A DNA stretch of 64,000 nt from Parabacteroides sp. (GCA_018054455.1 JAGPJL010000002.1:22046-86045), one strand, 5' to 3'. Numbered from the stretch's first letter, positions 17,110 to 26,684 are shown. The notes: generated from the sequence alone by a model not told the origin. Translations and numbers: made by a program.

Positions 17110-18867
17110 TTACTTAAACGAAGCATCCAGCGCCATCGCAAAATAGGTAAACATTCCCTGCCAATTGATCGCAACTTCGTTAGATGCATAAGATGGTAAT
17201 AAGTCGACATATGATTCGTCGGGAATATCTGAGGGATATTCGCACTTGTCCTGTCTGCCTGGATTTGGTCCGCCTACAAGGAAGCCTGGCAAAGGTTCTT
17301 CAATTTCATCACTTGCAGAAAGCCTGTGATGCGGATTATGAGGTGATTTTGTTCCGAAACCTGTAATATAACAATATCCGGTCGCATTTCTACCAAGCAA
17401 ATATTCCATATTGCACAAGGCATTGCTTAAATATCGCTTATCTTTTGTTAGTTGATAAGCATAGAGAAATGCAATTCCCTGATTAGATGCTTTATCAGAG
17501 TTACATCCCCAAAAGAAATCTCTTTTTGAACGACCATATGACGCTGCGTAAGGGGCCAGCTCCACTCCTTTCAAGCAACTATCTGCATATGTAACCAGCT
17601 GATTCACCATAAGACTGGCTATCAATTCTCCCTCAGTACCTAAATTACGAGAATGACGGATTAATGATAAAGCACCTAATCCATATACGTTACTCCATAC
17701 TGGCAATTTAAATGAATCAGGAGAATTTTGTTTTATGATTTTAAAGAATTTAGCATCTCCTGTTGAGATAAATAGCTCTGTTGCAGCCCAGAATAACTCA
17801 TCTTCAGACGATCTGTCTTCATATCCACCAGTTGTGACTTCTGGTTTATACATTTCGTTCATCTTTTGCTGATTATATAATGCATCCGGATGTTTTAATG
17901 CCCAATCAAACGCCTTAAGAGCAGCTTGCAGCATTTTAGCCGAAGCTCCCGGATAGTCAGAATCAAATGATTTAAATACTCTGGATCCTTGCGCCATAGA
18001 TGCCGCAAAGTCCAATGTGGCAGTAACTGATTTTTCAATAACATACCGCTGTTGCTTGCAATCAGATGGCTTAATCATACCCTCGAAAGACGGAGTCGTA
18101 AGCTTATGATAAACTCCTCCATCTGTTGGATCCTGCATGGAAAGCATCCAATCAAGGTTCCACCAGATTTCATCAAGTAAATCGGGAGTGTTATTTTTGC
18201 TTTCAGGAATATTTACCGAAATATCTTTTGCATACTTAGGATAATCTTCGTATAAAGAAAGAAGCATGCCAACCGTAAAACCGGAATTTACAATGTATTT
18301 GTTGTAATCGCCGGCATCATACCATCCTTTAGAGGAAATAATTGATGTTCCAGCTGGACGTTTGGATGTGGCAGCAGAAGAATGAATGAGTACTTTATTG
18401 TCTGAATGACCTTCCGGACGAACCCATTTACCTGCATATTTACTTTCTATAGCTATACCCGATCGTTGATAATAAAAAGCTTTAAGAGATGCTTTCCCCA
18501 AATCATACAGCAAAGTATCTTTTATTTCGAATGGCAGAGATTTAGCCACTTTCGGAATTTCGAGATAGTAAATGCCTGGAGAGTTTAGTTCGTTAAATGA
18601 AAGAAGAACAGTTTTTTTATTTGAAAAAGAAGAAGAACGAGGATCTGATATAATACCTTTAAATACTATTTTATCCGAAATACTCTCTTTTACATAAAAT
18701 TCGCCGGAAACTAAGGTGTCAATCACAGCAATTTTTTCTTGAGAAGTATAAAAACCAAGTTGATTAAACCGAAAATAGTCTTTTACCGGAAGCTCCGAAT
18801 TGGAACACGCAGCAAAACAAAGATGCAGAAAAGCAAAAAGAAATGTAAAGAAGATGTGGTTTTTCAT
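17110..18867 (-). CDS. GH9 family lipoprotein (endoglucanase-like)
   Basis: A 585-residue lipoprotein: the signal peptide ends with lipobox FAAC, lipid-carrying cysteine C21. Residues about 28-118 form the Ig-like domain that precedes many GH9 catalytic domains. The GH9 (alpha/alpha)6 domain follows, with DAGD at 184-187 (catalytic base region), the SPHNPHHR histidine motif near 505, and the acid E564 in NEVAINW. GH9 enzymes cut beta-1,4-glucans such as cellulose, xyloglucan or mixed-linkage glucan; the substrate here is not deducible. Unlike most Bacteroidales glycosidases it is not beside SusC/SusD genes. It is preceded by a good promoter. Confidence 0.93.
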   Translation of the reverse strand: MKNHIFFTFLFAFLHLCFAACSNSELPVKDYFRFNQLGFYTSQEKIAVIDTLVSGEFYVKESISDKIVFKGIISDPRSSSFSNKKTVLLSFNELNSPGIYYLEIPKVAKSLPFEIKDTLLYDLGKASLKAFYYQRSGIAIESKYAGKWVRPEGHSDNKVLIHSSAATSKRPAGTSIISSKGWYDAGDYNKYIVNSGFTVGMLLSLYEDYPKYAKDISVNIPESKNNTPDLLDEIWWNLDWMLSMQDPTDGGVYHKLTTPSFEGMIKPSDCKQQRYVIEKSVTATLDFAASMAQGSRVFKSFDSDYPGASAKMLQAALKAFDWALKHPDALYNQQKMNEMYKPEVTTGGYEDRSSEDELFWAATELFISTGDAKFFKIIKQNSPDSFKLPVWSNVYGLGALSLIRHSRNLGTEGELIASLMVNQLVTYADSCLKGVELAPYAASYGRSKRDFFWGCNSDKASNQGIAFLYAYQLTKDKRYLSNALCNMEYLLGRNATGYCYITGFGTKSPHNPHHRLSASDEIEEPLPGFLVGGPNPGRQDKCEYPSDIPDESYVDLLPSYASNEVAINWQGMFTYFAMALDASFK

Positions 18868-18889
18868 AAATTATATCATTCGTCTGCTG

Positions 18890-18919
18890 CAAACTTAAAT
18901 AATAAAGTTATACATCCAA
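18890..18919 (-). promoter_or_regulatory. predicted promoter of the GH9 gene
   Basis: On the minus strand TTG (18919-18917), 19 bases, then TAAGTTTG (18897-18890) matches the Bacteroidetes consensus. It lies 23 bases upstream of the GH9 start codon. Confidence 0.55.
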
Positions 18920-18969
18920 GTATTTTCATATATAAATACTTGAAATTCGGAATAATATCTGCCAGAAAG

Positions 18970-19176
18970 CTAAAAGACAGGTCTAAAAAGCTCCTTTTTT
19001 GATTCATCGTTTTCTCTTGCATCAGTTGAAAAGATAGAATCGGCTCTAACAATTTTCTTTACCTCTGTTGAGCTCGTAACTTTGCTTTCCATAACAACAG
19101 TCTTATATTCTTTATTGTCTAAAAACAGCGCACAAAAAAATATAATAACAAAGAATGATAAAATTATCGGTTTCAT
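18970..19176 (-). CDS. possible small exported or membrane-anchored protein
   Basis: A 68-residue frame beginning MKPIILSFFVIIFFCALFL, which reads as a signal peptide or membrane anchor, followed by a charged tail with no recognised motif. An A/G-rich stretch (AAAAAAGTAAG) precedes the ATG. It sits between the divergently arranged GH9 and transglutaminase lipoprotein genes. Only the plausible N-terminus supports it, and codon evidence in such a short frame is weak. It could instead be non-coding. Confidence 0.4.
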   Translation of the reverse strand: MKPIILSFFVIIFFCALFLDNKEYKTVVMESKVTSSTEVKKIVRADSIFSTDARENDESKKELFRPVF

Positions 19177-19327
19177 AACTTACTTTTTTAAGTGAGTATA
19201 TTAGTATGATGTATGTAAAACGTAATATGATGCAGGATATTACAAAATAATAAGAAAAAATGAATTATATTTTTACATTTGCATAATGAAACTAATATTG
19301 TAGAACTAATTAAATATTATCATTGAT

Positions 19328-20512
19328 ATGGGTAAAATTCTTGTCTTTTTTTCAATGTTTATGCTTGTTTCCTGCACCAATGTATACAAGCAAGTATCCC
19401 CGTCCATTAAGTTAAAAACCGAAGAAGCATTAAATAAGGTATCACTAGATCGTAAAAAGGTGCTTATTGAGGCAATAACGGAGCTTCCCGTCGACCAACA
19501 AGAAGGCATGGCATATTTAATAGCTTATATGCGTCCGAGCGATTTAGATACTTTGCCTGCAGAACTGCTTATCTCCAATGTTAAGATGGCATATAAAGCA
19601 AGAGAGAGTTTTGTATGGGCTAAAGAACTTCCACTTTCAGTTTTTTATAACGAAGTGCTCCCCTATGCTATAATGGATGAAAAAAGAGAAAACTGGAGGC
19701 CGGCTTTGTTTGAAATGGTCTACCCTTTGGTGAAGGATGCAAAAAATATTTACCAAGCAGTAGACACTATAAATAAATCTTTGAGAGGATTAGTAAAAGT
19801 AGAATATAATACAAAACGAGACAAACCGAATCAGGCTCCTTTCGAGTCTATGAAAATAAATATGGCATCTTGTACAGGCTTATCCATATTGCTAACAGAT
19901 GCATTTCGGGCGGCAGGTATCCCATCACGTGTTGCGGGAACCCCACTTTGGGTTTCGAAGGAAGGAAATCACAATTGGAGCGAAGTGATGATTAACGGAG
20001 AATGGTACTTTACAGAATATTATCCCGATGCTTTGAATAAAGGTTGGTTTCTGGAGCGTGCAGGGAAAGCTGATAAAAGCAATCCTGTTCACTGGATTTA
20101 CGCAACATCTTATAAACTTGACGACCTTTCCTTTCCGATGGTTTGGGCAGAAAACGATTCTACAGTCGGAGGAGTTGATGTTTCAGACAGATACATTGAT
20201 TTGTATCAGAAGCAGCTAGCCCGCGATGCTAAAGGTATTCAAGTAAACATACGCATGTATAAATCGGAACAGTGTGTGCTAGATTCGGACGGGCGGATTT
20301 TGGGTAAGGTAACTATCCGGAATAGTAAAGGAGAATTGGTGGCAACAGGTGAAACAGCTGGTCCAACCGATGATATGAATCGTTACTTAACCTTTTTAAT
20401 TCCATTGGGTAAAGATTATACAATCGAATATATGACATCTAAGGGGTTTCGTAAGGATAAGCTTACTATTGATGCACCCAAAGATATTCAGTTGTATTTT
20501 AACGTAGAATAA
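19328..20512 (+). CDS. transglutaminase-like lipoprotein
   Basis: A 394-residue predicted lipoprotein (lipobox LVSC, C16). A transglutaminase-like core contains the complete triad: C182 in SCTGLS, H215 in GNHNWSEV and D234 in YYPDA. The spacing is that of papain-like transglutaminase-fold peptidases. The C-terminal 110 residues (about 285-394) look beta-rich and resemble a carboxypeptidase-regulatory or Ig-type domain (GKVTIRNSKGELVATGETAG is cut across it). Family members act as peptidases or amidases on proteins or cell-wall peptides; the substrate is unknown. A TACATTTG element (19274-19281) upstream could be its -7 box. Confidence 0.88.
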   Translation: MGKILVFFSMFMLVSCTNVYKQVSPSIKLKTEEALNKVSLDRKKVLIEAITELPVDQQEGMAYLIAYMRPSDLDTLPAELLISNVKMAYKARESFVWAKELPLSVFYNEVLPYAIMDEKRENWRPALFEMVYPLVKDAKNIYQAVDTINKSLRGLVKVEYNTKRDKPNQAPFESMKINMASCTGLSILLTDAFRAAGIPSRVAGTPLWVSKEGNHNWSEVMINGEWYFTEYYPDALNKGWFLERAGKADKSNPVHWIYATSYKLDDLSFPMVWAENDSTVGGVDVSDRYIDLYQKQLARDAKGIQVNIRMYKSEQCVLDSDGRILGKVTIRNSKGELVATGETAGPTDDMNRYLTFLIPLGKDYTIEYMTSKGFRKDKLTIDAPKDIQLYFNVE

Positions 20513-20572
20513 ATTAGTTTTAATGAGACAATTCATTACAATTAAGATCAAATAAAGTACACTCTCTGCCAC

Positions 20573-20630
20573 GCGCCCATGGGGATAAAAAATTATGATC
20601 ATGGGCGTATTTTTTTACCCCCATGGGCGC
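20573..20630 (+). terminator. hairpin set with three copies of a CATGGGCG word
   Basis: GCGCCCATGGGG (20573-20584) can pair with CATGGGCG (20600-20607), which is followed by a T-rich run. It can also pair over 12 bases with CCCCATGGGCGC (20619-20630). The first pairing is a normal terminator for the transglutaminase gene. The second would exclude it. Confidence 0.65.
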
Positions 20631-20753
20631 ATTTTGTAAAAGCAATATCTTTCCAGCTTAAATACTATACCTCTTCCTCTTAAGAATTGTGAGAATCATT
20701 TATAGTAATCCTTTATATCTCGGGCATACATATTGGGAACCTGGATAAAACAA

Positions 20754-20788
20754 GAGAGGGTGTCTGGAATATAACCAGACACCCTCTC
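20754..20788 (-). terminator. terminator of the nqr operon
   Basis: A perfect 14-base stem, GAGAGGGTGTCTGG (20754-20767) with CCAGACACCCTCTC (20775-20788), and a 7-base loop. It lies 23 bases beyond the nqrF stop, and on the minus strand is followed by TTGTTTTA. It is symmetrical enough to act in both directions. Confidence 0.85.
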
Positions 20789-20810
20789 AAACTATAGGGG
20801 AAAGAACTTA

Positions 20811-22073
20811 TTAAGCTCCGAAATCGTCGAACATCAACATTTCGCGTGGAACGCCTAAATTGTCTAACATTACCTTTGCAGCATTTGACATCGGACCAGG
20901 ACCACACATATAGTATTCAATATCTTCCGGTGCTTCGTGATCTTTCAAATAATGATCATGAATAACCTGATGAATAAAGCCAACATAACCAGTCCAGTTA
21001 TCTTCAGGACGTGGCTCTGAAAGAGCAATATTGAACGTGAAGTTCGGGAATTCCTTCTCGATTGCACGGAAATCTTCTTCGTAGAAAATTTCATTCTTTG
21101 AACGGGCACCATACCAGTAAGTAACCTTCCGGTCTGTTGTCTTCAAAGTATTGAACAAGTGCAACAAGTGAGAACGTAACGGAGCCATACCGGCACCACC
21201 ACCAATATACAACATTTCGCGTTTTGTATCCAAAATATGGAAGTCTCCGTAAGGACCAGACATCATTACCTTATCTCCCGGTTTAAGAGAGAAAATATAA
21301 GAAGAAGCTATACCAGGTTTAACGCCAGCTTTCCAAGTACCGGTAGCTCTATCGAATGGAGGAGTTGCGATACGTACGTTCAGAGTAATGATATTTCCTT
21401 CTGCTGGATAGTTAGCCATAGAGTAAGCACGAATTGTTTCCTCTTCGTTCTTGCAAGTAAGCGGCCAAAGTTTAAACTTATCCCATTCAGATTTGAAACG
21501 ATCATCAATTTCCATATCCGAAAACTTAATATCGTACTTCGGAATTTCTATTTGAGCGTAACTACCCGATTTGAAGTTCAGGCTCTCTCCTTCCGGCAAT
21601 CTAACGATAAATTCCTTGATGAAAGAAGCAACGTTATTATTGGAAACAACTTCGCATTCCCAAGACTTAACACCAAATACTTCTTCTGGAACATGAATCT
21701 TCATATTTTCTTTCACTTTTGTCTGACAACCCAGACGCCAGTGATCTTTAATCTGTTTGCGAGAGAAGAATCCAACTTCTGTAGGTAAAATGTTACCTCC
21801 GCCTTCTTCAACCTGACAACGACATTGTCCGCAGCTACCACTTCCACCACATGCAGAAGAAAGGAAAATACCCTGAGACTGAAGTGTGCCAAGAACAGTT
21901 CCACCGATTGGTGCATCGAACTGCTTCTCTTCGTTTACTACCACCTTCACATTTCCGGATGGTACTAATTTTGCTTTGGCGTATAACAGCGCTACTACCA
22001 GTATCAGTGTAATCAATAAGAAAACAATGGCACTGACAGCGATTGTTAGTCCGCCCGACATTAATAAAGTCAT
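20811..22073 (-). CDS. nqrF: Na+-NQR subunit F, NADH-oxidising flavoprotein
   Basis: A 420-residue NqrF, the entry point for electrons of the sodium-pumping NADH:ubiquinone/menaquinone reductase. There is one N-terminal membrane helix (about 10-31) and a plant-type ferredoxin domain with [2Fe-2S] ligands C75, C81, C84 and C116. FAD and NADH-binding domains follow, with RAYSMANYP and a GGGAGMAPLRSH nucleotide loop. The final residues (MLMFDDFGA) are those typical of NqrF. It is the last gene of the nqrABCDEF operon, 28 bases after nqrE, and is followed by a strong terminator. Confidence 0.97.
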   Translation of the reverse strand: MTLLMSGGLTIAVSAIVFLLITLILVVALLYAKAKLVPSGNVKVVVNEEKQFDAPIGGTVLGTLQSQGIFLSSACGGSGSCGQCRCQVEEGGGNILPTEVGFFSRKQIKDHWRLGCQTKVKENMKIHVPEEVFGVKSWECEVVSNNNVASFIKEFIVRLPEGESLNFKSGSYAQIEIPKYDIKFSDMEIDDRFKSEWDKFKLWPLTCKNEEETIRAYSMANYPAEGNIITLNVRIATPPFDRATGTWKAGVKPGIASSYIFSLKPGDKVMMSGPYGDFHILDTKREMLYIGGGAGMAPLRSHLLHLFNTLKTTDRKVTYWYGARSKNEIFYEEDFRAIEKEFPNFTFNIALSEPRPEDNWTGYVGFIHQVIHDHYLKDHEAPEDIEYYMCGPGPMSNAAKVMLDNLGVPREMLMFDDFGA

Positions 22074-22101
22074 CTTAATATTTCGTTTATCGAGTTAATA
22101 C

Positions 22102-22719
22102 TTAAATCTTAATCCCTGAGAAACTCATGAAAGCAATACCCATCAACCCAGTGATGATAAACGTGATACCCAATCCCTTCAATGGTTTTGGAACATCAGA
22201 ATATTGTAGTCTTTCACGAATGGCTGCCATACCAACAATTGCCAGCATCCATCCAATACCAGAGCCTAATCCATATACAGTTGCAACTCCTACGTTAGGA
22301 AAAGCTTTTTGTTGCATAAACAAAGAACCTCCTAAGATAGCACAGTTAACAGCGATAAGTGGAAGGAAAATACCTAATGATGCGTGCAAAGCAGGTGCAA
22401 ATTTCTCAACAACCATTTCTACTAGCTGAGTAAACGATGCGATTACCGCAATAAAGATGATGAAAGATAAGAAGCTAAGATTTATCTCGGCAAAGTCAGC
22501 ACCTAACCATTTAAGTGCGCCCTCTTTCAATACATAATTTTCAAGCATATAGTTAATCGGTAACGTACATACAAGGATAAACGTTACAGCAACGCCTAAT
22601 CCTAATGCAGTCTTAACGTTTTTGGAAACAGCCAAAAATGAACACATACCTAAATAGTATGCGAAAATCATGTTGTCTACAAAGACTGCGCGGAGAAACG
22701 TACTTATTAATTGTTCCAT
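22102..22719 (-). CDS. nqrE: Na+-NQR subunit E
   Basis: A 205-residue hydrophobic subunit with about six membrane helices, homologous to NqrD, RnfA and RnfE. It shows the conserved N-terminal block ending in YLGMCSFLAVSK (with a cysteine) and the second half-motif NCAILGGSLFMQQ. Together with NqrD it holds an iron centre between symmetric half-helices; the cysteines visible here (in GMCSF and NCAIL) fit that role. It lies 25 bases after nqrD. Confidence 0.96.
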   Translation of the reverse strand: MEQLISTFLRAVFVDNMIFAYYLGMCSFLAVSKNVKTALGLGVAVTFILVCTLPINYMLENYVLKEGALKWLGADFAEINLSFLSFIIFIAVIASFTQLVEMVVEKFAPALHASLGIFLPLIAVNCAILGGSLFMQQKAFPNVGVATVYGLGSGIGWMLAIVGMAAIRERLQYSDVPKPLKGLGITFIITGLMGIAFMSFSGIKI

Positions 22720-22744
22720 TCTATTACTAATTTAAAGTTTCGAA

Positions 22745-23374
22745 TTAATTTTCTTGAAGGTTCTTGTTTCTGGAACGGTGAACCCATACTATTATTGCGA
22801 CAGCAAAAATAGCCATCGGCGGTAAAATCACCAATCCATTGTTTACATAACCGAAATCATAGAATGCTTGAGGAATCACCTTGAATCCCAATAACGTTCC
22901 TGAACCTAAAAGTTCGCGGAAGAAAGCAATAATTACAAGGATAACACCATAGCCTAATCCATTACCTAATCCATCAAGAAACGATTCCCATGGTCCGTTA
23001 CCCAAAGCAAAAGCTTCCAAACGTCCCATTAAAATACAGTTTGTAATGATCAAACCCACGAATACGGAAAGCTGTTTATTTACATCATAAGCATATGCTT
23101 TTAATATTTCGCTGACAATGGTTACCAAAGCAGCACAAACAACCAACTGTACAATAATACGGATCCGATTAGGAATAGTATTTCTTAACAATGATATAAT
23201 TACATTAGCAAAAGCAATAACTGCGGTTACAGAAACAGCCATTACCAGAGCTGGTTCCAATTTAGATGTTACAGCCAAAGCAGAACAAATACCAAGTACC
23301 TGAACGATTACAGGATTGTTTTGACTTAAAGGTCCTAACAATACCGATTTATTTTTATTAGATAATAATCCCAT
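22745..23374 (-). CDS. nqrD: Na+-NQR subunit D
   Basis: A 209-residue membrane subunit, paralogous to NqrE. Conserved elements are PVIVQVLGICSALAVTSKLE (about 21-40) and the second cysteine motif TNCILMGRLEAFA (about 110-122), the counterparts of the NqrE motifs. Both cysteines needed for the intramembrane iron site are present. It is separated by 4 bases from the nqrC stop and 25 from nqrE, in the standard operon order. Confidence 0.96.
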   Translation of the reverse strand: MGLLSNKNKSVLLGPLSQNNPVIVQVLGICSALAVTSKLEPALVMAVSVTAVIAFANVIISLLRNTIPNRIRIIVQLVVCAALVTIVSEILKAYAYDVNKQLSVFVGLIITNCILMGRLEAFALGNGPWESFLDGLGNGLGYGVILVIIAFFRELLGSGTLLGFKVIPQAFYDFGYVNNGLVILPPMAIFAVAIIVWVHRSRNKNLQEN

Positions 23375-23378
23375 CTTT

Positions 23379-24065
23379 TTACTGTTTTTGTGAGGTTAAA
23401 AATTTTAAATAACCACTCATACTGTCAAAGATCATTTTATTAACACCCTGGCTGGTAATTGTACCCCCAGAAATTCCGTCAACATAATCCTGTCCCTCTG
23501 CAGTTTTTCCTTGCTTTACTACAGCAATTGATTTGAACTCACCACTTTCATTAAAAAGTTTCTTGTCCTGAAACTGATTACTAAAAGCAAGTTGAACAAT
23601 CTCGGCTCCTAGTCCCGGGGTTTCACCTGCATGACTGAAGTCTGTTCCAAATACAGTGTTCTTATCATCATTTAGAGACATGTATCCCCAAAGAGGACCC
23701 CAAAGTCCAGTCCCTTGTAAACAAAAAATGTACTTTGTCTGACCGTCAACTGTTGCAACAAACACAGGAAATGTTTTCTTTGCGAAAGATTTTACTACAT
23801 CAGCAGAAAAAGCATCCCCATCTACCTTGCTGCCGTTTTCATCAACAAGAAACGATTCCTTAATCATTTCCTTATAGATAGTTTCTGCATTTTCAGCGGT
23901 AGCTTGTACGCGTACCGAACGAAGAATCTGTTTCATCTTATCAATGTCTTCATTCTTCTTTTGGTAGCTTCGTAGCGACTGTGAAGTAAAAGCAAGGCCA
24001 AAAGCAACAAGAATTACCATCACAGAAGCATAAACTATAGTATATATATTACCATCTCTATTCAT
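23379..24065 (-). CDS. nqrC: Na+-NQR subunit C, covalent FMN carrier
   Basis: A 228-residue subunit with one N-terminal membrane helix (about 9-27) and a periplasmic FMN-binding domain. The flavinylation site is in DGISGGTITSQGV near the C-terminus, with threonine T202 the expected FMN-linked residue. The consensus has alanine where this protein has the second glycine (SGGT instead of SGAT), a conservative difference. Attachment needs an ApbE flavin transferase, which is not encoded in this window. Confidence 0.95.
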   Translation of the reverse strand: MNRDGNIYTIVYASVMVILVAFGLAFTSQSLRSYQKKNEDIDKMKQILRSVRVQATAENAETIYKEMIKESFLVDENGSKVDGDAFSADVVKSFAKKTFPVFVATVDGQTKYIFCLQGTGLWGPLWGYMSLNDDKNTVFGTDFSHAGETPGLGAEIVQLAFSNQFQDKKLFNESGEFKSIAVVKQGKTAEGQDYVDGISGGTITSQGVNKMIFDSMSGYLKFLTSQKQ

Positions 24066-24084
24066 AATGTTGTTTTATTAAAGG

Positions 24085-25287
24085 TTACTTTATTGCTCGC
24101 TTCAAACGACGTTTAACATTAGATTCTATAACATAGAAATCTATAAGCGGAGCAAATGCATTTAACAACAAAATGGCAAGCATCATTCCTTCCGGATATC
24201 CGGGGTTAAGAACACGGATAAAGATAGCCATTACACCAATAAGGAGTCCATAAATATATTTTCCTGTTTCGGTCCTGGCCGAAGTTACAGGATCTGTTGC
24301 CATAAAAATAGCACCAAAAGCAAAACCACCAAGTAATAAATGATCCAATGGAGATACATTCATTGCAGCTGTAGTACCAAATACATTAAAGAGAGCAGCC
24401 ATTCCAGCACCACCAATAAATACTGAAAGCATAGTTTTCCAGCTTCCAATACCTGTGAAAATAAGGATAGCAGCACCAAGCAGGATGGCTAATGTTGATG
24501 TTTCACCGATTGATCCGGGGATAAAACCAAGAAACATATCCATGGATGAGATTGTATTACCAAGGACATCTGTCATGTGTGCTTCCGGAGTGGTTGCTGT
24601 TGCAACTTGGCCTAGAGGAGTTGCACCTGAAAAAGCATCAACTACATTACCTGAACCTAGACCAAAAGTATTATCTGTACGAACAAAAACTTTATCTCCT
24701 GACATTGCTGCCGGATATGCAAAGAATAAAAACGCACGGGTAACAAGTGCTACGTTGAAGATATTATAACCAGTACCTCCAAAAACTTCTTTTGCAAAAA
24801 CAACAGCAAAAGCTGTAGCTACTGCGATCATCCACAGTGGAGTATCAATAGGAACAATCATCGGAATTAAAATTCCTGATACAAGAAAACCTTCTTGAAT
24901 CTCATGTCCTTTAACCTGAGCTATGGCAAATTCAATACCAAGTCCAACTACGTATGATACTATAATTTTAGGCAGTACAGCCAGAAATCCAAATATAAAT
25001 GTCATGAATAATCCAGGATCAGCACCGATAGAAAGATTGTGCTGGTATCCGATATTATACATACCAAAAAGCAAAGCAGGTAACAAAGCGATGATGACTA
25101 CCGTCATGGTACGCTTCGAATCCACACAGTCGTGTATGTGCACTCCGGATTTTGAAGTTTTGTTCGGAACGAATAAGAACGTTTCAAAACCTTCAAAAAC
25201 AGAATGGAACATCGCCAGCTTTCCGCCTTCCTCAAAGTTAGGCTTAATAGTGTTGAGATAATTCCTTAACGCTTTCAATGTATTCAA
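24085..25287 (-). CDS. nqrB: Na+-NQR subunit B, covalent FMN carrier and membrane core
   Basis: A 400-residue subunit with about ten membrane helices. The covalent FMN site is the standard DAFSGATPLGQ, threonine T223. This is the main sodium-translocating core of the complex together with NqrD and NqrE. The N-terminus starts MNTLKALRNYL and includes the characteristic TVVIIALLPALLFGMYN helix. It lies 13 bases after nqrA. Confidence 0.96.
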   Translation of the reverse strand: MNTLKALRNYLNTIKPNFEEGGKLAMFHSVFEGFETFLFVPNKTSKSGVHIHDCVDSKRTMTVVIIALLPALLFGMYNIGYQHNLSIGADPGLFMTFIFGFLAVLPKIIVSYVVGLGIEFAIAQVKGHEIQEGFLVSGILIPMIVPIDTPLWMIAVATAFAVVFAKEVFGGTGYNIFNVALVTRAFLFFAYPAAMSGDKVFVRTDNTFGLGSGNVVDAFSGATPLGQVATATTPEAHMTDVLGNTISSMDMFLGFIPGSIGETSTLAILLGAAILIFTGIGSWKTMLSVFIGGAGMAALFNVFGTTAAMNVSPLDHLLLGGFAFGAIFMATDPVTSARTETGKYIYGLLIGVMAIFIRVLNPGYPEGMMLAILLLNAFAPLIDFYVIESNVKRRLKRAIK

Positions 25288-25300
25288 TTTTTTAATGTTA

Positions 25301-26650
25301 TTAAATCATTTCCTTGTGTAACAAATCTAATCCTTCGCGAACAATTTTTTGTAGTTCGATTTTAGATGTGTCTACAAATTCACAAAGAGCAAAATCTTCT
25401 GGTGCAACTTCATAAATTCCAAGATTTTCCATTTTATCAATATCAAAAGCAATGATAGCCTTTAAAAGATATTCGGGAAGGATGTCCATTGGAAATACTT
25501 TGTCGTATTCATTAGACATAATCATCGCTCTTTTTCCACCTTTAATGCGGGCATCAATAACATATTCTTTATTCTTGCCTCCCAGTAACCAGGAAAAGTA
25601 GGTACGACTTGTGCTAAATTTATTTAATCCGATTGTTGCCCATCCGAAAAACTCATCATTATCGTCTCCCTCTGGAATAACGGTAATCTGACAATCGTAT
25701 GCGCCTAAGTAATCTTCTTTTGATACTTTTGTTCCAACTAAAACGTTACCGCTAATAGTCCGGACATGGTTGTTAGACATTACTTTGTTTCCAACCAGGC
25801 TTTCAATTGTACAACCAGCAATTGCTTTAACATAACCTCTCTCTGTAGTTTCAGAGCCGGTTATAGCAATGTGTCGTGTAAAATCGGAGATACCTTTGTT
25901 AAACAAACGACCAATCAGAAGAACATCTGTTGGAAGAATTGTCCATACAACTTCGCCTTTATTAACCGGCTTTACGCTATTGATCTGTACTCCCACATTT
26001 CCTGCAGGGTGTGGCCCTTCAACCTCAATAACTTCAACACCATTAGCTCGTACAGCCGAACCTTTTTTAACGCCTAGATAAACCTTACCTGAAGTAAGTT
26101 TACTTAGAGCGTCTAAACCTGTCTGGAAATCAGATTCCTGACCTTTCAGGATAAAATCGAAGTTTGGTGCAAGAGGTGCGGAAAAGAAGGAGGAAACAAA
26201 AATGTCGCGTGGCGAATCGGAGGGCGAAGCCACGATATCGTAAGGGCGTTGTTTAATAAAGGGCCAGATTCCTGCTTGCAGGATTGATTCCTTTACTGCT
26301 TCTGCGTTTAAAGAAGCAACATTTTTTTTGCCGAACTCTTCATACTCATTTTGCGCTTCAGGCTTAACAATAATGCTAAGCAGTTTACGCTTTTCCCCTC
26401 GATTAACGGCTGTTACTTCACCACTAACAGGCGAAACAAACTTGATTTCCGGGCGGTTCTTGTCAATCATTAGTACAGAACCGGCTTTGACTTTATCTCC
26501 TACTTTAGCAATAACTTTTGGGGTAATACCGTTATAATGCTCGGGAACAATAGCATAACTATCTGATTTCCCTACATTTAACAGTACTTCCGAAGCTTTA
26601 CCTTTCAGTTTAATGTCTAAACCCTTTTTAATCTTTATCACATTTGCCAT
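25301..26650 (-). CDS. nqrA: Na+-NQR subunit A
   Basis: A 449-residue peripheral subunit, the quinone-side component. The reading frame is open back to 26770. However, the extra 40 residues look like translated non-coding DNA and would overlap the likely promoter, and MANVIKIKKGLDIKLKG is the normal NqrA N-terminus, so I start at 26650. Conserved segments include PHYNGITPKVIAKVGDKVKAG-type lipoyl-like beta structure (about residues 36-60, quoted in part), VSPVSGEV, and GPHPAGNVG. It is the first gene of the six-gene operon. Confidence 0.95.
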   Translation of the reverse strand: MANVIKIKKGLDIKLKGKASEVLLNVGKSDSYAIVPEHYNGITPKVIAKVGDKVKAGSVLMIDKNRPEIKFVSPVSGEVTAVNRGEKRKLLSIIVKPEAQNEYEEFGKKNVASLNAEAVKESILQAGIWPFIKQRPYDIVASPSDSPRDIFVSSFFSAPLAPNFDFILKGQESDFQTGLDALSKLTSGKVYLGVKKGSAVRANGVEVIEVEGPHPAGNVGVQINSVKPVNKGEVVWTILPTDVLLIGRLFNKGISDFTRHIAITGSETTERGYVKAIAGCTIESLVGNKVMSNNHVRTISGNVLVGTKVSKEDYLGAYDCQITVIPEGDDNDEFFGWATIGLNKFSTSRTYFSWLLGGKNKEYVIDARIKGGKRAMIMSNEYDKVFPMDILPEYLLKAIIAFDIDKMENLGIYEVAPEDFALCEFVDTSKIELQKIVREGLDLLHKEMI

Positions 26651-26684
26651 GATATAAGTAAAATTGTTTATATGTAATTTCCCG

